Shown piece after piece: positions 8,768 to 16,596 of a DNA stretch of 29,751 nt. Each line of letters opens with the position of its first letter. Positions within the stretch are counted from its first letter, which is position 1. The notes beneath the pieces were generated by a model that was not told where the DNA came from, did not search any database, and saw nothing but the letters and a program-made list of their open reading frames with translations. The position numbers were made by a program, and so were the translations under genes. Origin of the DNA: Methanobacteriota archaeon (lineage in GTDB: Archaea; Methanobacteriota; Methanobacteria; Methanobacteriales; Methanobacteriaceae); assembly GCA_023436175.1 (NCBI GenBank), contig JAEZKE010000048.1:1-29751 (forward strand). The letters are read 5' to 3'.

Positions 8768-9166
8768 ATCTAAGTTTTAGGATACCATAAATTTCAAAAT
8801 TTTGTCTATATTTTTAGTATAGAATCAAAAAAAAGATTTTAATAATTCTTTGTAGTGCGTAATCTCATTTTTTAGCGACTTTTCTATAACACATTAGCTA
8901 TTTGAATAATAGAAGTACTTCCGATTTATTTTAACATATTTTATAAGTTATAACTTTTAACTACTTTTTAGATCCTTTAGAAGTATGTAGATTCCATATG
9001 GAATAAACAAAACAGGACTTTTTTAATTTTTAAGAACTAGATTCGTGCTTTTAATACTTTTCATGTATTAAAACTTTTAATTTTATGATTAAAAATATAA
9101 ATCTTTCTATTTTCTGACGATAGTAAATAATAATATTATTAGAAACAAATCCAAGTACATCGACTT
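8768..9166. other. AT-rich intergenic region
   Basis: About 400 bases without a supportable gene. It contains a perfect 14-bp palindrome, ATTCCATATGGAAT, at 8991-9004, a possible protein-binding site. A TATA-like AAAAATATAAATC near 9090-9102 may be the old promoter of the broken DUF2085 gene. Confidence 0.5.
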
Positions 9167-9589
9167 ATGGATAATCAAAACTTGCAGAATTCCAGAGAAA
9201 ATTCAGATACTAATCTTTTTAAGGTATTTATATGTCATAGATTACCTGAAAGAACTTTTAAAATTGGAAATCATTATTTTCCAGTTTGTTCAAGATGTAC
9301 AGGGATTTATATAGGGGCATTTTCTTACCATGTTTTTGTTTATTTTGTTTATGTCCATTATAGTATTGCAGTGGTTTTAGCAGCACTCGAAAATCTACGG
9401 TTTTCGCATGTCCCAAACACTTTTGTGTTTGATGGCTATTTTAATAATATTGCCAACGTTTTCAGATGGTTTAATACAGTTTTTTGGTTTCATGGAAGTA
9501 ACAATGTTTTGAGATTTTCAACTGGTTTAATTGCTGAAATTGGACTTTGAATTATATTTAAGTCTGTAAAGTGGTTTTTGATAAGTTAA
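9167..9589 (+). pseudogene. DUF2085 membrane protein gene, broken by a repeat insertion, frameshift and stop
   Basis: The first 65 or so codons encode a good DUF2085 start: FICHRLPERTFKIGNHYFPV followed by CSRCTGIYIGAF, then a membrane helix. After VVLA a stretch of roughly 52-55 bases with two hairpins (about 9382-9436) interrupts it. Beyond it the expected continuation AILIILPTFSDGLIQFFGF is found in another frame (codons from 9435). Near 9497 a one-base loss (GAAGT where GAAAGT would keep the frame) returns to the first frame, giving SNNVLRFSTGLIAEIGL, the usual DUF2085 ending. There TGA (9548-9550) replaces a probable Gly codon. The residual frame IIFKSVKWFLIS ends at TAA 9587-9589. Three lesions mean that the gene is dead or made only as an aberrant 127-residue protein. 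Confidence 0.85.
9382..9436. repeat. Hairpin repeat copy inside the DUF2085 gene
   Basis: Two hairpins side by side: CGAAAA...TTTTCG around TCTACGG, and CAAACAC-TTTT-GTGTTTG. The opening CACTCGAAAATCT matches the complement of the right edge of block F (AGATTTTCGAGTG), so the copy belongs to the same family as the intergenic blocks. It interrupts the conserved DUF2085 reading frame. Exact borders cannot be fixed without an intact relative. Confidence 0.7.
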
Positions 9590-9603
9590 AAGATAAATTG
9601 GGG

Positions 9604-9684
9604 ATGAATAGATTGGCAAAGTGCCCAAAATGTGGAAAACAAAACAGAATTACTGCAAAATTCTGTGAAAACTTTTATAACTAA
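9604..9684 (+). pseudogene. Remnant of a zinc-ribbon gene start (26 codons)
   Basis: A 26-codon frame reads LAKCPKCGKQNRITAKFCEN then FYN and a stop. It resembles the zinc-ribbon starts of the next two genes (CPECGKENN...FCQYCGTK), but the second cysteine pair is incomplete and the frame ends at once. GGGGATGA precedes a TTG at 9613, a plausible original start; an ATG at 9604 is also in frame. It is probably the decayed 5' end of another zinc-ribbon protein, or possibly a translated two-and-a-half-ligand micropeptide. Confidence 0.5.
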
Positions 9685-9699
9685 TTAGAAGATGGTTAA

Positions 9700-10746
9700 A
9701 TGGTTTCAAATGAAGATATTAAAGAAATGCTTGAAGCAAGGAGAAATGGAACAAATTTATCTAAAACAGATTCGGATGGCGAAAAATCGATTAAGTTCTG
9801 TCCAGAGTGCGGCAAAGAAAATAATGCAAATGCAAATTTCTGCCAGTACTGCGGGACAAAACTCACACCATTAGAGAATGAAGTTTTCACTCAATACAAG
9901 CAACAGACAGAAGATAAAAACTCTATTCAAGAAGATCAGCAAATAATAAAAAAACAAATTATATGGATTGAAAAATGTCCCGTTTGTGGGAACGGCCCAT
10001 TAGTTTACCATGATCATAAAAGAATGTTGGGACTTACAACTGAACATGATTGTGAATGTGAGAGCTGTGGATCTACTTTTAAGAAAAAAGGTGGAAATTA
10101 TCAGTTAATCAAAGTAAACGATCAATCAAACCGGATTTGGCAGGAATATGGCAAACAGGTCCTTACAGAAAGAGAATGGATAAATATAGCTCATGGCGGA
10201 ATATCAGATGCCAAACAGCAGGAATCAGATATAAATTCATGGTTACTGGACGCGTCAAATGGGAAGGTTACATTTGCAGATGCAAATTCTCCAGTAATTC
10301 TAAAAAAGAATGAAAGGGCTTTACTTTTTTTATCGGATGTAGCACTTTGGGAGCCTCGAGCAGTTAGACAAACAAGGGGAGCTTATGGTGGGCCAACTTT
10401 TAGGGTTGCAAAAGGAGTATCTTTTAAAGTAGGAAGTTTTCAATCACGCAGTGAATCCCATGAAGAATTGAGAACTATAGATCAGGGAATACTTACTTTA
10501 ACAAATAAAAGACTCGTATTTACAGGAACCAAACGCACTACAAACATAGATTTAAGGAAAGTTATATCTATAGAACCTTATAAAGATGGAATAGCTTCTC
10601 AAAGGGAAAATAAGCAAAAAACAGAATACTTCATAGGCATCAATAGGACCAGCCTTAACATTACAGTCAATGGGCGAAAATATGCCATTCCAGTTTCTGG
10701 AGTTGTCTTAAAGTGTATTATTGAAGGGTTGATAAAACAGTTGTAA
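9700..10746 (+). CDS. Double zinc-ribbon protein with PH-like C-terminal domain
   Basis: A 348-residue cytoplasmic protein. A short helical start (EDIKEMLEARRNG) is followed by a zinc ribbon with C34, C37, C48 and C51 (FCPECGK...FCQYCGTK). A second metal site is likely from CPVC (C93, C96) and CESC (C120, C123). The C-terminal part (about 230-345) has the pattern of PH-like domains in short archaeal and bacterial proteins: GILTLTNKRLVFTGTKRTTN followed by IDLRKVISIE and alternating beta strands to the end. Such domains usually mediate membrane or protein contacts; the function is not known. Its first ribbon is closely similar, also at DNA level, to the start of the potassium-channel gene downstream. 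Confidence 0.8.
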   Translation: MVSNEDIKEMLEARRNGTNLSKTDSDGEKSIKFCPECGKENNANANFCQYCGTKLTPLENEVFTQYKQQTEDKNSIQEDQQIIKKQIIWIEKCPVCGNGPLVYHDHKRMLGLTTEHDCECESCGSTFKKKGGNYQLIKVNDQSNRIWQEYGKQVLTEREWINIAHGGISDAKQQESDINSWLLDASNGKVTFADANSPVILKKNERALLFLSDVALWEPRAVRQTRGAYGGPTFRVAKGVSFKVGSFQSRSESHEELRTIDQGILTLTNKRLVFTGTKRTTNIDLRKVISIEPYKDGIASQRENKQKTEYFIGINRTSLNITVNGRKYAIPVSGVVLKCIIEGLIKQL

Positions 10747-10889
10747 TTGTTTTGCAGTGTTGGCTGAACTGGATCATATTTGAGCCTACATGTTTTAATA
10801 GGTGAATTTTTATATCTCAAAGAGTTAAACAAAAAGAATTAAATTTTGATTATCAGAGCATATTTGCTATAAAAATCAGGAATGTTAAA

Positions 10890-11786
10890 ATGATCCTATG
10901 TCCAGAATGCAGTAAAGAAAACAATGAAGATGCAGTTTACTGTCAGTACTGTGGAACAAAAATTACACATCCAGAAAATGAGGGACTAATTACTTCAGTG
11001 GATGGACATGTAGAGTTAGATTTAGATAAAAAAATAGATAATTTAGATATTGAATTAAGTAGGTCTACACGTGATTTGATTATATCTATTTTGGTACTTT
11101 TAGATACTGTCCTTATTGGGCTTATTCTTTTATATCCCTCTTACACAAATTCAATGTACATCATTGGATTTGATTTAGTAATATGTATAATTCTTCTTGT
11201 TGAGTTTATATGGAATAAACGTTCAAAAGATTATACTTCAACCATTAAAGAAGATGCAGTCGATATTTTTGCAATGATACCGTTACTGTTCTTCGTTCTA
11301 CTACCTTCCGCATGGACAAATTACCTTGCTTTTGCTAGATTATTCAAGATAGTTATACTGCTTGAGAAAGGTAAAAAGCATATTTTTAACTTTTTTCAAA
11401 AGACTAATTTCAGTTACCTGCTTATCACGTTTTTTATCCTCATTTGTGCAGGGTCTGTTACCATGCTGGTAATGGAAAGTTCACCTACAGACGAAATCAA
11501 CACACCAATGGATGCTTTGTGGTATGTTATAGCCACAATATCAACAGTGGGCTATGGTGATATAACTCCAGAATCATTTGGAGGTAGAATAATTGGAATT
11601 TTCCTGATGCTTGTTGGAGCTGGATTTTTCAGTTTGTTAACAGCATATTTAGCTTCTGTATTTATGGAAGAAGTTGAAGAGGAAGAAGATGAAATTAAAG
11701 ACAAGATGACAAGCATGGAGAAAACTATGGATGAAATGAAATCAGAAATAAAGGAACTTAAAGAGTTATTAAAAGAAAATAAATGA
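10890..11786 (+). CDS. Voltage-gated-type potassium channel with N-terminal zinc ribbon
   Basis: A 298-residue six-helix cation channel. The N-terminus is a zinc ribbon (C4, C7, C18, C21; LCPECSK...YCQYCGTK). Membrane helices follow at about 60-84 (S1), 89-108 (S2), 121-138 (S3) and 145-160 (S4, with only a few basic residues), then S5 at about 174-194. The pore loop carries the canonical filter TVGYGD (219-224) and S6 spans about 231-259. The C-terminus is an acidic, then heptad-like coiled coil (about 262-298) that could hold the tetramer together. The filter predicts K+ selectivity; the weak S4 leaves voltage dependence uncertain. A zinc ribbon fused to a channel is unusual. It stops seven bases before the convergent sucC end. 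Confidence 0.88.
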   Translation: MILCPECSKENNEDAVYCQYCGTKITHPENEGLITSVDGHVELDLDKKIDNLDIELSRSTRDLIISILVLLDTVLIGLILLYPSYTNSMYIIGFDLVICIILLVEFIWNKRSKDYTSTIKEDAVDIFAMIPLLFFVLLPSAWTNYLAFARLFKIVILLEKGKKHIFNFFQKTNFSYLLITFFILICAGSVTMLVMESSPTDEINTPMDALWYVIATISTVGYGDITPESFGGRIIGIFLMLVGAGFFSLLTAYLASVFMEEVEEEEDEIKDKMTSMEKTMDEMKSEIKELKELLKENK

Positions 11787-11793
11787 TTAATTT

Positions 11794-12900
11794 TTAGCTT
11801 AAAGACCTGCAGATCTCAACGGCTTTCTCGGCAGCTTCTTCCATCGATGTCTCAAATGGAATTCCTGCATCACGTAAAATACGCTGGCCTTCTTCTTCAT
11901 TCGTTCCCGTAAGCCTGATGACAATGGGTACTTTATGATCTGCACTGTTTAAAACAGTTATAACGCCGTTTGCAACGTCATCGGCTCGAGTTATTCCGCC
12001 AAGCACATTTAAAAAGATTACTTTAACGTTTTGCTCGCTTAAAACGAGATTTATGGCACGTGCAATGCTTTCCTGCGACGCCCCACCACCTATGTCTAAA
12101 AAGGTAGCTGGTTTTCCACCATAAAGGTTAATCATATCCATACCCGTCAAAGTAAGTCCTGCGCCGTTCCCGATTACTGCAATATCGCCGTCAAGGGTAA
12201 CATATGCAAATTCATCTTTTTTGGCTTCTTCAAGTTCTGCAAACTCTTGGTGCCTCCAAAGAGCGTCATCATCAACCCCAAATTTTGCATCTGCTGCAAT
12301 AAGTCCTTCGGGAGTCAAGACAAGTGGGTTAATCTCTGCAATGGTTGCATCATACTTATCAAATACGTTTAACAACTTCAAAATGAATGTTCCCATTTTT
12401 GAAATCAATTCATTTGGAATGCCCATTTTCCTTGCAATTTCACGTGCCTGATATGGTAAGAATTCATCTAAAGGATTGATATGATATTTAACTATCTTTT
12501 CAGGGCTTTTTTTAGCCACTTCTTCAATTTCCATACCGCCTTCAGTGCTTGCCATTATAACTGGCTTTTTAGCAGACCTGTCCATTATCACACTTATATA
12601 AAATTCAGACTGGATATTGACCTTTTCTTCAACAAGTAGCTTGCCCACTTTTTCGCCTTTTATTTCTGTTCCTAAAAGCTCTTTTGCGACTTTTTCAGCT
12701 TCTTCTGGTGTATCTGCAAATTTTATCCCGCCGGCTTTACCTCTGCCTCCGATAAGGACCTGAGATTTAAGTGCAACTGATTTGCCTAACTTAGCTGCAG
12801 CTTCTTTTGCCTCTTCAGGGCTTTTTACAACGTAACTTTCAGGTACAGGAATACCTTCATTTTTAAATATTTTTTTAGCACTGTATTCGAAGCATCTCAA
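11794..12900 (-). CDS. sucC: Succinyl-CoA synthetase (ADP-forming) beta subunit
   Basis: The beta subunit of succinyl-CoA ligase carries the ATP-grasp nucleotide-binding domain (about 1-205) and a C-terminal CoA-ligase domain (about 235-368). Visible motifs include KSQVLIGGRGKAGGIKFA, LLVEEKV, AEINPLVLTPEG, FLDIGGGAS and NVLGGITRADDVANGVI. The 368-residue length is normal for archaea. The start is TTG at 12900, placed after GGAGAGGAT in the end of korC with two bases between the genes. Its location behind korDABC fits conversion between succinate and succinyl-CoA next to succinyl-CoA reduction to 2-oxoglutarate, the reductive branch used by hydrogenotrophic methanogens for glutamate synthesis. 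The alpha subunit (sucD) is not in the window. Confidence 0.95.
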   Translation of the reverse strand: MRCFEYSAKKIFKNEGIPVPESYVVKSPEEAKEAAAKLGKSVALKSQVLIGGRGKAGGIKFADTPEEAEKVAKELLGTEIKGEKVGKLLVEEKVNIQSEFYISVIMDRSAKKPVIMASTEGGMEIEEVAKKSPEKIVKYHINPLDEFLPYQAREIARKMGIPNELISKMGTFILKLLNVFDKYDATIAEINPLVLTPEGLIAADAKFGVDDDALWRHQEFAELEEAKKDEFAYVTLDGDIAVIGNGAGLTLTGMDMINLYGGKPATFLDIGGGASQESIARAINLVLSEQNVKVIFLNVLGGITRADDVANGVITVLNSADHKVPIVIRLTGTNEEEGQRILRDAGIPFETSMEEAAEKAVEICRSLS

Positions 12901-12902
12901 AT

Positions 12903-13457
12903 TTAATCCTCTCCAATAAGGTCCATACCAGCTTCAAATGCAGCAATATTTTTTTCTTCAGTTCCCTTTGGTACACTTGCTGCAATGGCATTTCTTGCAG
13001 CTTCTTCTGACACTACTTTGGTTGCCTTTATTATGGCTCCGACCATTACAATATTGGCTACGATATTAAGTTTAATCTTTTCTGCTGCAGTTCTTGTTGC
13101 TGGAGCTTTAATATAATTGATATTATGTTCTTCAATGAATTGGAGTATATCTTCTTCTTTTATCATATCTGGGTCGACTATTAAAGTTCCACCATCTTTA
13201 AGATCATCTAAATATGCCAATAACGCTTCATTGGACATTGCAATGAAAATATCTGGCTTTTGAACTTTGGGATAGTCAATCTCGCTGTCGCTTATTACTA
13301 CTTCTGTCTTTGAAGCTCCTCCTCTTGCTTCAGGACCGTAGGATTGTGTTTGAACAGCAAATATATTATCATAAAGAGAAGCTGCTTTTCCAATAACAAT
13401 ACCGGCCAGTATTATTCCCTGACCACCAAATCCCGCAATTCTTATATCTTTCCGCAA
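12903..13457 (-). CDS. korC: 2-oxoglutarate:ferredoxin oxidoreductase gamma subunit
   Basis: The 184-residue gamma subunit of the KorABCD complex. It opens with the family pattern IRIAGFGGQGIILAGIVIGKAA and contains VQTQSYGPEARGGASKTEVV, both typical of the gamma domain of 2-oxoacid:ferredoxin oxidoreductases. The start is TTG 13457, preceded by GAGGG at the correct distance; no in-frame ATG lies nearby. It sits between korB (14 bases away) and sucC (2 bases), clearly one operon. In a methanogen the complex carboxylates succinyl-CoA to 2-oxoglutarate using reduced ferredoxin. Confidence 0.93.
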   Translation of the reverse strand: MRKDIRIAGFGGQGIILAGIVIGKAASLYDNIFAVQTQSYGPEARGGASKTEVVISDSEIDYPKVQKPDIFIAMSNEALLAYLDDLKDGGTLIVDPDMIKEEDILQFIEEHNINYIKAPATRTAAEKIKLNIVANIVMVGAIIKATKVVSEEAARNAIAASVPKGTEEKNIAAFEAGMDLIGED

Positions 13458-13471
13458 TTTAAACCCTCTTT

Positions 13472-14341
13472 TTAACTTTTATAAGCTGCTTTAATTGATT
13501 CTGAAGGAGTTCCATTTTCGCATTTTTCATTTACCAATTCACAAAGCCTTTCTGAGTATTCTGGTAGACTTTTATCGACAAATTCTCCCACAATTATTTT
13601 TCCTTCAAGTTCTTCTTCACTCATGTTTACAGTTTTTTCCTTCAGGATACTGTTCTTTTTCATAAAGTCCATCATTTCAAGTGGAGTCCTCATCCGATTT
13701 TTCCTTCCGAAATAGGTTGGGCACTGTGAAATAACTTCAATGAATGAAAATCCTTTATTTTGTAAACCTTTCTTAATGGAAAGTGAAAGCGGCATTGCAT
13801 GAGTTGTAGTCCACCTTGCAACATAGGTTGCTCCTGCTGCAGTTACAAGATCAGCCAGACTGAAAGGCCTTTCAAGAGCTCCATATGGGGCTGTACTTCC
13901 ATAACTGCCTTTGGGTGATGTGGGGCTGATTTGACCTCCTGTCATTCCGTAAATACTGTTATTTATACATATTACGGTGAGGTCTATGTTTCTCCTTGCA
14001 CCGTGAATAAGATGGTTACCTCCAATAGCAGCAGCATCACCATCTCCTGTAAATACAACCACATCAAGGTCAGGATTTGCTAATTTAACTCCTGTTGCAA
14101 ATGTAATTGGCCTTCCGTGTGTTGTATGAAGTGAATCGCATTTTATATAACCAGGTATCCTTGAGGAACATCCTATTCCGGATACCATTACAATATTATC
14201 AAGATCAAATTCTGCCATGTTCATGCCGTTAAAGAATGTGTTCATCACGATTCCATTTCCACATCCAGCACAAAAGATATGGGGGAGCCGTTCTTTTCTT
14301 AAATAATCTGTATAACGACTTCCTGTTAGTTTAGTAGCCAT
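13472..14341 (-). CDS. korB: 2-oxoglutarate:ferredoxin oxidoreductase beta subunit
   Basis: The thiamine-diphosphate-binding beta subunit, 289 residues. FCAGCGNGIV near the N-terminus is the usual CxxCGxG iron-sulfur ligand region, and GDGDAAAIGGNHLIHGARRN with ICINNSIYGMTGGQ is the TPP/Mg site. GMTGGQISPTSP matches the signature of 2-oxoacid:ferredoxin oxidoreductases. ATG 14341 follows AGGAGATGAAAAA. It forms an operon with korA upstream and korC downstream. The subunit order D-A-B-C, rather than sequence alone, favours 2-oxoglutarate over pyruvate or 2-oxoisovalerate as substrate, and the adjacent sucC agrees. Confidence 0.94.
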   Translation of the reverse strand: MATKLTGSRYTDYLRKERLPHIFCAGCGNGIVMNTFFNGMNMAEFDLDNIVMVSGIGCSSRIPGYIKCDSLHTTHGRPITFATGVKLANPDLDVVVFTGDGDAAAIGGNHLIHGARRNIDLTVICINNSIYGMTGGQISPTSPKGSYGSTAPYGALERPFSLADLVTAAGATYVARWTTTHAMPLSLSIKKGLQNKGFSFIEVISQCPTYFGRKNRMRTPLEMMDFMKKNSILKEKTVNMSEEELEGKIIVGEFVDKSLPEYSERLCELVNEKCENGTPSESIKAAYKS

Positions 14342-14383
14342 TTTTTCATCTCCTGAACTTAAATATAATTAAATAATCTTATT

Positions 14384-15511
14384 TCATGATTTTATATTCT
14401 TTAATATTTCACCTGGAAGATGCATTTCTCCCCCAATTTTTGGAAGTAGTTCTACATCTGCAGCTCCACAGATAACCCGCTCTACTTCATGGACGATCTG
14501 TCCAAGATTCATTTCTACAACAAATACTTTTTTAGCCCCTTCTGTTGCAGATTTAACAATTTCATCAGGGAAAGGCCATACTGTTTCTAATTTGATATGT
14601 CCTGCTTTAATACCTTCCTCTCGAGCTTGTTTAACTGCAGTAATTGCAGATCTGGAAGGTGCACCGTATGAAATCACAATAATATCAGCGTCCTCAGTAT
14701 ACAACTCTTTAGCTCTGCATATTTTGTCTCTATTTTTAAGTATTTTGTTGCAGAGTCTTTTTACAAGTTTGGAATGAGTTTCCGGACGTGATGTATCAGG
14801 ATAACCTCTTTCATCATGTGTAAGTCCTGTAATGTGCATTTTGTAACCGGCCCCAAATGGAGGCATTGGTGACACGCCCTCAGGGTCTGCTTTATATGGT
14901 AAGAATGTTTCTGGTCCCTCTTCAGGCATTTTTCGAGGGTTAATTCCTACTTTATCTGGAACCGTAATTTTTTCCCTCATGTGTCCAACTATCTCATCAC
15001 CCATTACAAGGACAGGTACTCTGTATTCTTCTGCTAAATTGAAGGCTTCAACTGTAAAGTCAAAACATTCCTGTACAGAAGACGGTGAAAGCGTTATTGT
15101 TTCGTAATCTCCATGAGACCCCCACCTTGCCTGCATCATATCTCCCTGGGCTGCCATTGTGGGCTGTCCAGTTGAAGGACCTCCTCTCTGCATGTTAACG
15201 ATTACAAGTGGTGTTTCTGTCATGGCAGCGTAACCTATGTGTTCCTGCATTAAGGAAATTCCAGGTCCTGATGTGGCAGTCATTGCCTTTTGACCGCCCC
15301 AAACTGCCCCTATAACTGCACCAAGTGCAGAAATTTCATCTTCCATCTGTATAAATGATCCTCCTTCTTTAGGTAGAAATACCGCCATATCTTCAGCGAT
15401 TTCAGTGGAAGGAGTTATTGGATAACCTGCAAAGAATCTGCAGCCTGCTTTAATAGCACCTCTTGCGCATGCCTCGTTACCCTGTATGAAATAATTTTCA
15501 GTATTCACCAT
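14384..15511 (-). CDS. korA: 2-oxoglutarate:ferredoxin oxidoreductase alpha subunit
   Basis: The 375-residue alpha subunit. The N-terminus reads NEACARGAIKAGCRFFAGYP followed by ITPSTEIAEDM, the classic alpha-domain signature; MTATSGPGISLMQEHIGYA is also diagnostic. The C-terminal region (ADIIVISYGAPSRSAITAV onward) is the transketolase-C-like domain. ATG 15511 follows TTGGAGACG. It lies 29 bases after korD and 42 bases before korB. It provides the substrate/CoA side of the TPP active site made together with KorB. Confidence 0.94.
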   Translation of the reverse strand: MVNTENYFIQGNEACARGAIKAGCRFFAGYPITPSTEIAEDMAVFLPKEGGSFIQMEDEISALGAVIGAVWGGQKAMTATSGPGISLMQEHIGYAAMTETPLVIVNMQRGGPSTGQPTMAAQGDMMQARWGSHGDYETITLSPSSVQECFDFTVEAFNLAEEYRVPVLVMGDEIVGHMREKITVPDKVGINPRKMPEEGPETFLPYKADPEGVSPMPPFGAGYKMHITGLTHDERGYPDTSRPETHSKLVKRLCNKILKNRDKICRAKELYTEDADIIVISYGAPSRSAITAVKQAREEGIKAGHIKLETVWPFPDEIVKSATEGAKKVFVVEMNLGQIVHEVERVICGAADVELLPKIGGEMHLPGEILKNIKS

Positions 15512-15540
15512 TTTAACGTCTCCAATTTTAATTATTTAGG

Positions 15541-15747
15541 TTATTCTTCTTTCTCTTCAACTCGTATAGCTTGATCCGGGCACATTAATGCACATAAACC
15601 ACATTTGGTGCATCGTTCTTCGTGCTCTGGAGTTGGAAGACGAACTCCCTTTTTATTAGGTTTTTTTGATTGTTCATAAACCTTAAAGGGGCAAAATTCT
15701 GTGCATATATTGCACCCCTTACATAGTTCTTTATTCACTTTTATCAT
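15541..15747 (-). CDS. korD: 2-oxoglutarate:ferredoxin oxidoreductase delta subunit, 2[4Fe-4S] ferredoxin
   Basis: A 68-residue polyferredoxin with two complete CxxCxxCxxxC motifs: C9, C12, C15 and C19, then C46, C49, C52 and C56. The spacer between them is basic (QSKKPNKKGVRLP). It is the first gene of the kor-sucC operon and passes electrons between ferredoxin and the catalytic subunits. ATG 15747 follows GTGATAAC, a good match to the archaeal ribosome-binding site. Confidence 0.94.
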   Translation of the reverse strand: MIKVNKELCKGCNICTEFCPFKVYEQSKKPNKKGVRLPTPEHEERCTKCGLCALMCPDQAIRVEEKEE

Positions 15748-15813
15748 GTTATCACTGGGAAGTTTATAAAAGAATAGATAAATAGGATAATCTTAAATGA
15801 ATATGTGTTGGTA

Positions 15814-15827
15814 GTTATATAAAAATA
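15814..15827 (-). promoter_or_regulatory. Possible TATA box of the kor-sucC operon
   Basis: Read on the minus strand, a TTTTTATATAAC element lies about 75 bases before the korD ATG. It would give a start near 15793 and a leader of about 45 bases. The element is nearly symmetric, so orientation is not certain. Confidence 0.35.
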
Positions 15828-15855
15828 AATGTATCATAAATTGTGCTAATACTTC

Positions 15856-16173
15856 TTATTTTTTGAAACAGACGCAGTAACCTGATTCAGTTTTATATAC
15901 TGAAAGTTCGTCTGTTGCAACAAAATCGTATAAAACACCAGCAATATCTACATAAAAAAACCATTCTCCGCTTTCATTATGAATCATGGCAATTAACATC
16001 TCTAAATAATCCTGCAACGGCTGGCAAAATAAAGATTTTTGATCTATACCTTTTTTATCTGCCTCATGCTTAAGAACTATTTCCATTTCATCATTAGATG
16101 GTTTCAGTTGTTTCCAAACATCCACACATCTTATAGCAAATTTTAAATCATCGTATATTTTCAAACTGTCCAT
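15856..16173 (-). CDS. Conserved-looking small protein next to mptD, unknown
   Basis: A 105-residue soluble protein, MDSLKIYDDLKFAIRCVDVW at the start, mixed helix and strand, ending YKTESGYCVCFKK. It has no recognisable catalytic or metal motif; its cysteines (positions about 16, 50, 100 and 102) are dispersed. GGTGA precedes ATG 16173. It starts 51 bases after the mptD stop on the same strand, so the pair is probably co-transcribed, which suggests but does not prove a link to pterin metabolism. I do not recognise the family. Confidence 0.78.
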   Translation of the reverse strand: MDSLKIYDDLKFAIRCVDVWKQLKPSNDEMEIVLKHEADKKGIDQKSLFCQPLQDYLEMLIAMIHNESGEWFFYVDIAGVLYDFVATDELSVYKTESGYCVCFKK

Positions 16174-16224
16174 GAAGTCACCAGCAAATAAAAAATGTAA
16201 TTACAGCAAAATTTTAACTGCAAT

Positions 16225-16596
16225 TTATTCTTCTATATTTTCAACATACATCAAAGGATACTTCAACTCTTCGATATATTCCATCCTTAAAACTGCTTTT
16301 TTATCACTGTATTTTGAAACTACTTTTATATCTAACATATCTCCATTTAATGAAACGTAATTAAATTCACTTTTTGCTTCCTCAAGCATCTCTCTGTTTA
16401 TTTTTACTTCAACCTTTTCAATGCATGGTTGAAGTTCCATTGCTTCTTTTATGGATTTTTCAAGTGTTTCTGCACTTTCTGAGTTTACAGGAGTTCCAAC
16501 AAATTGATGGAACAGCGCCCCCATTGTGATTGCACCTTCAAAAATTGCCCTTTCTCTGCTTGAAATATTTTTGAAATATCTATCTTCAACGTCCAT
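16225..16596 (-). CDS. mptD: Archaeal dihydroneopterin aldolase MptD
   Basis: A 123-residue protein that matches the archaeal MptD family (formerly DUF372). FKNISSRERAIFEGAITMGA followed by LFHQFVGTPV and the central LEKSIKEAMELQPCIEKVEV are close to the M. jannaschii protein as I remember it. MptD cleaves 7,8-dihydroneopterin to 6-hydroxymethyl-7,8-dihydropterin and glycolaldehyde in methanopterin biosynthesis. Candidate active-site residues, by analogy to published mutants, are E20, H30, Q56 and Y107; this mapping is from memory. ATG 16596 lies after AGGGTAG. It is followed by one orphan gene. Confidence 0.92.
   Translation of the reverse strand: MDVEDRYFKNISSRERAIFEGAITMGALFHQFVGTPVNSESAETLEKSIKEAMELQPCIEKVEVKINREMLEEAKSEFNYVSLNGDMLDIKVVSKYSDKKAVLRMEYIEELKYPLMYVENIEE

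Noticed and set aside
9692..9874. Alternative 60-codon frame starting at 9692
   Set aside because: It overlaps the zinc-ribbon/PH-like gene in another frame and shows no domain, whereas the 9700 frame has clear cysteine pairs.
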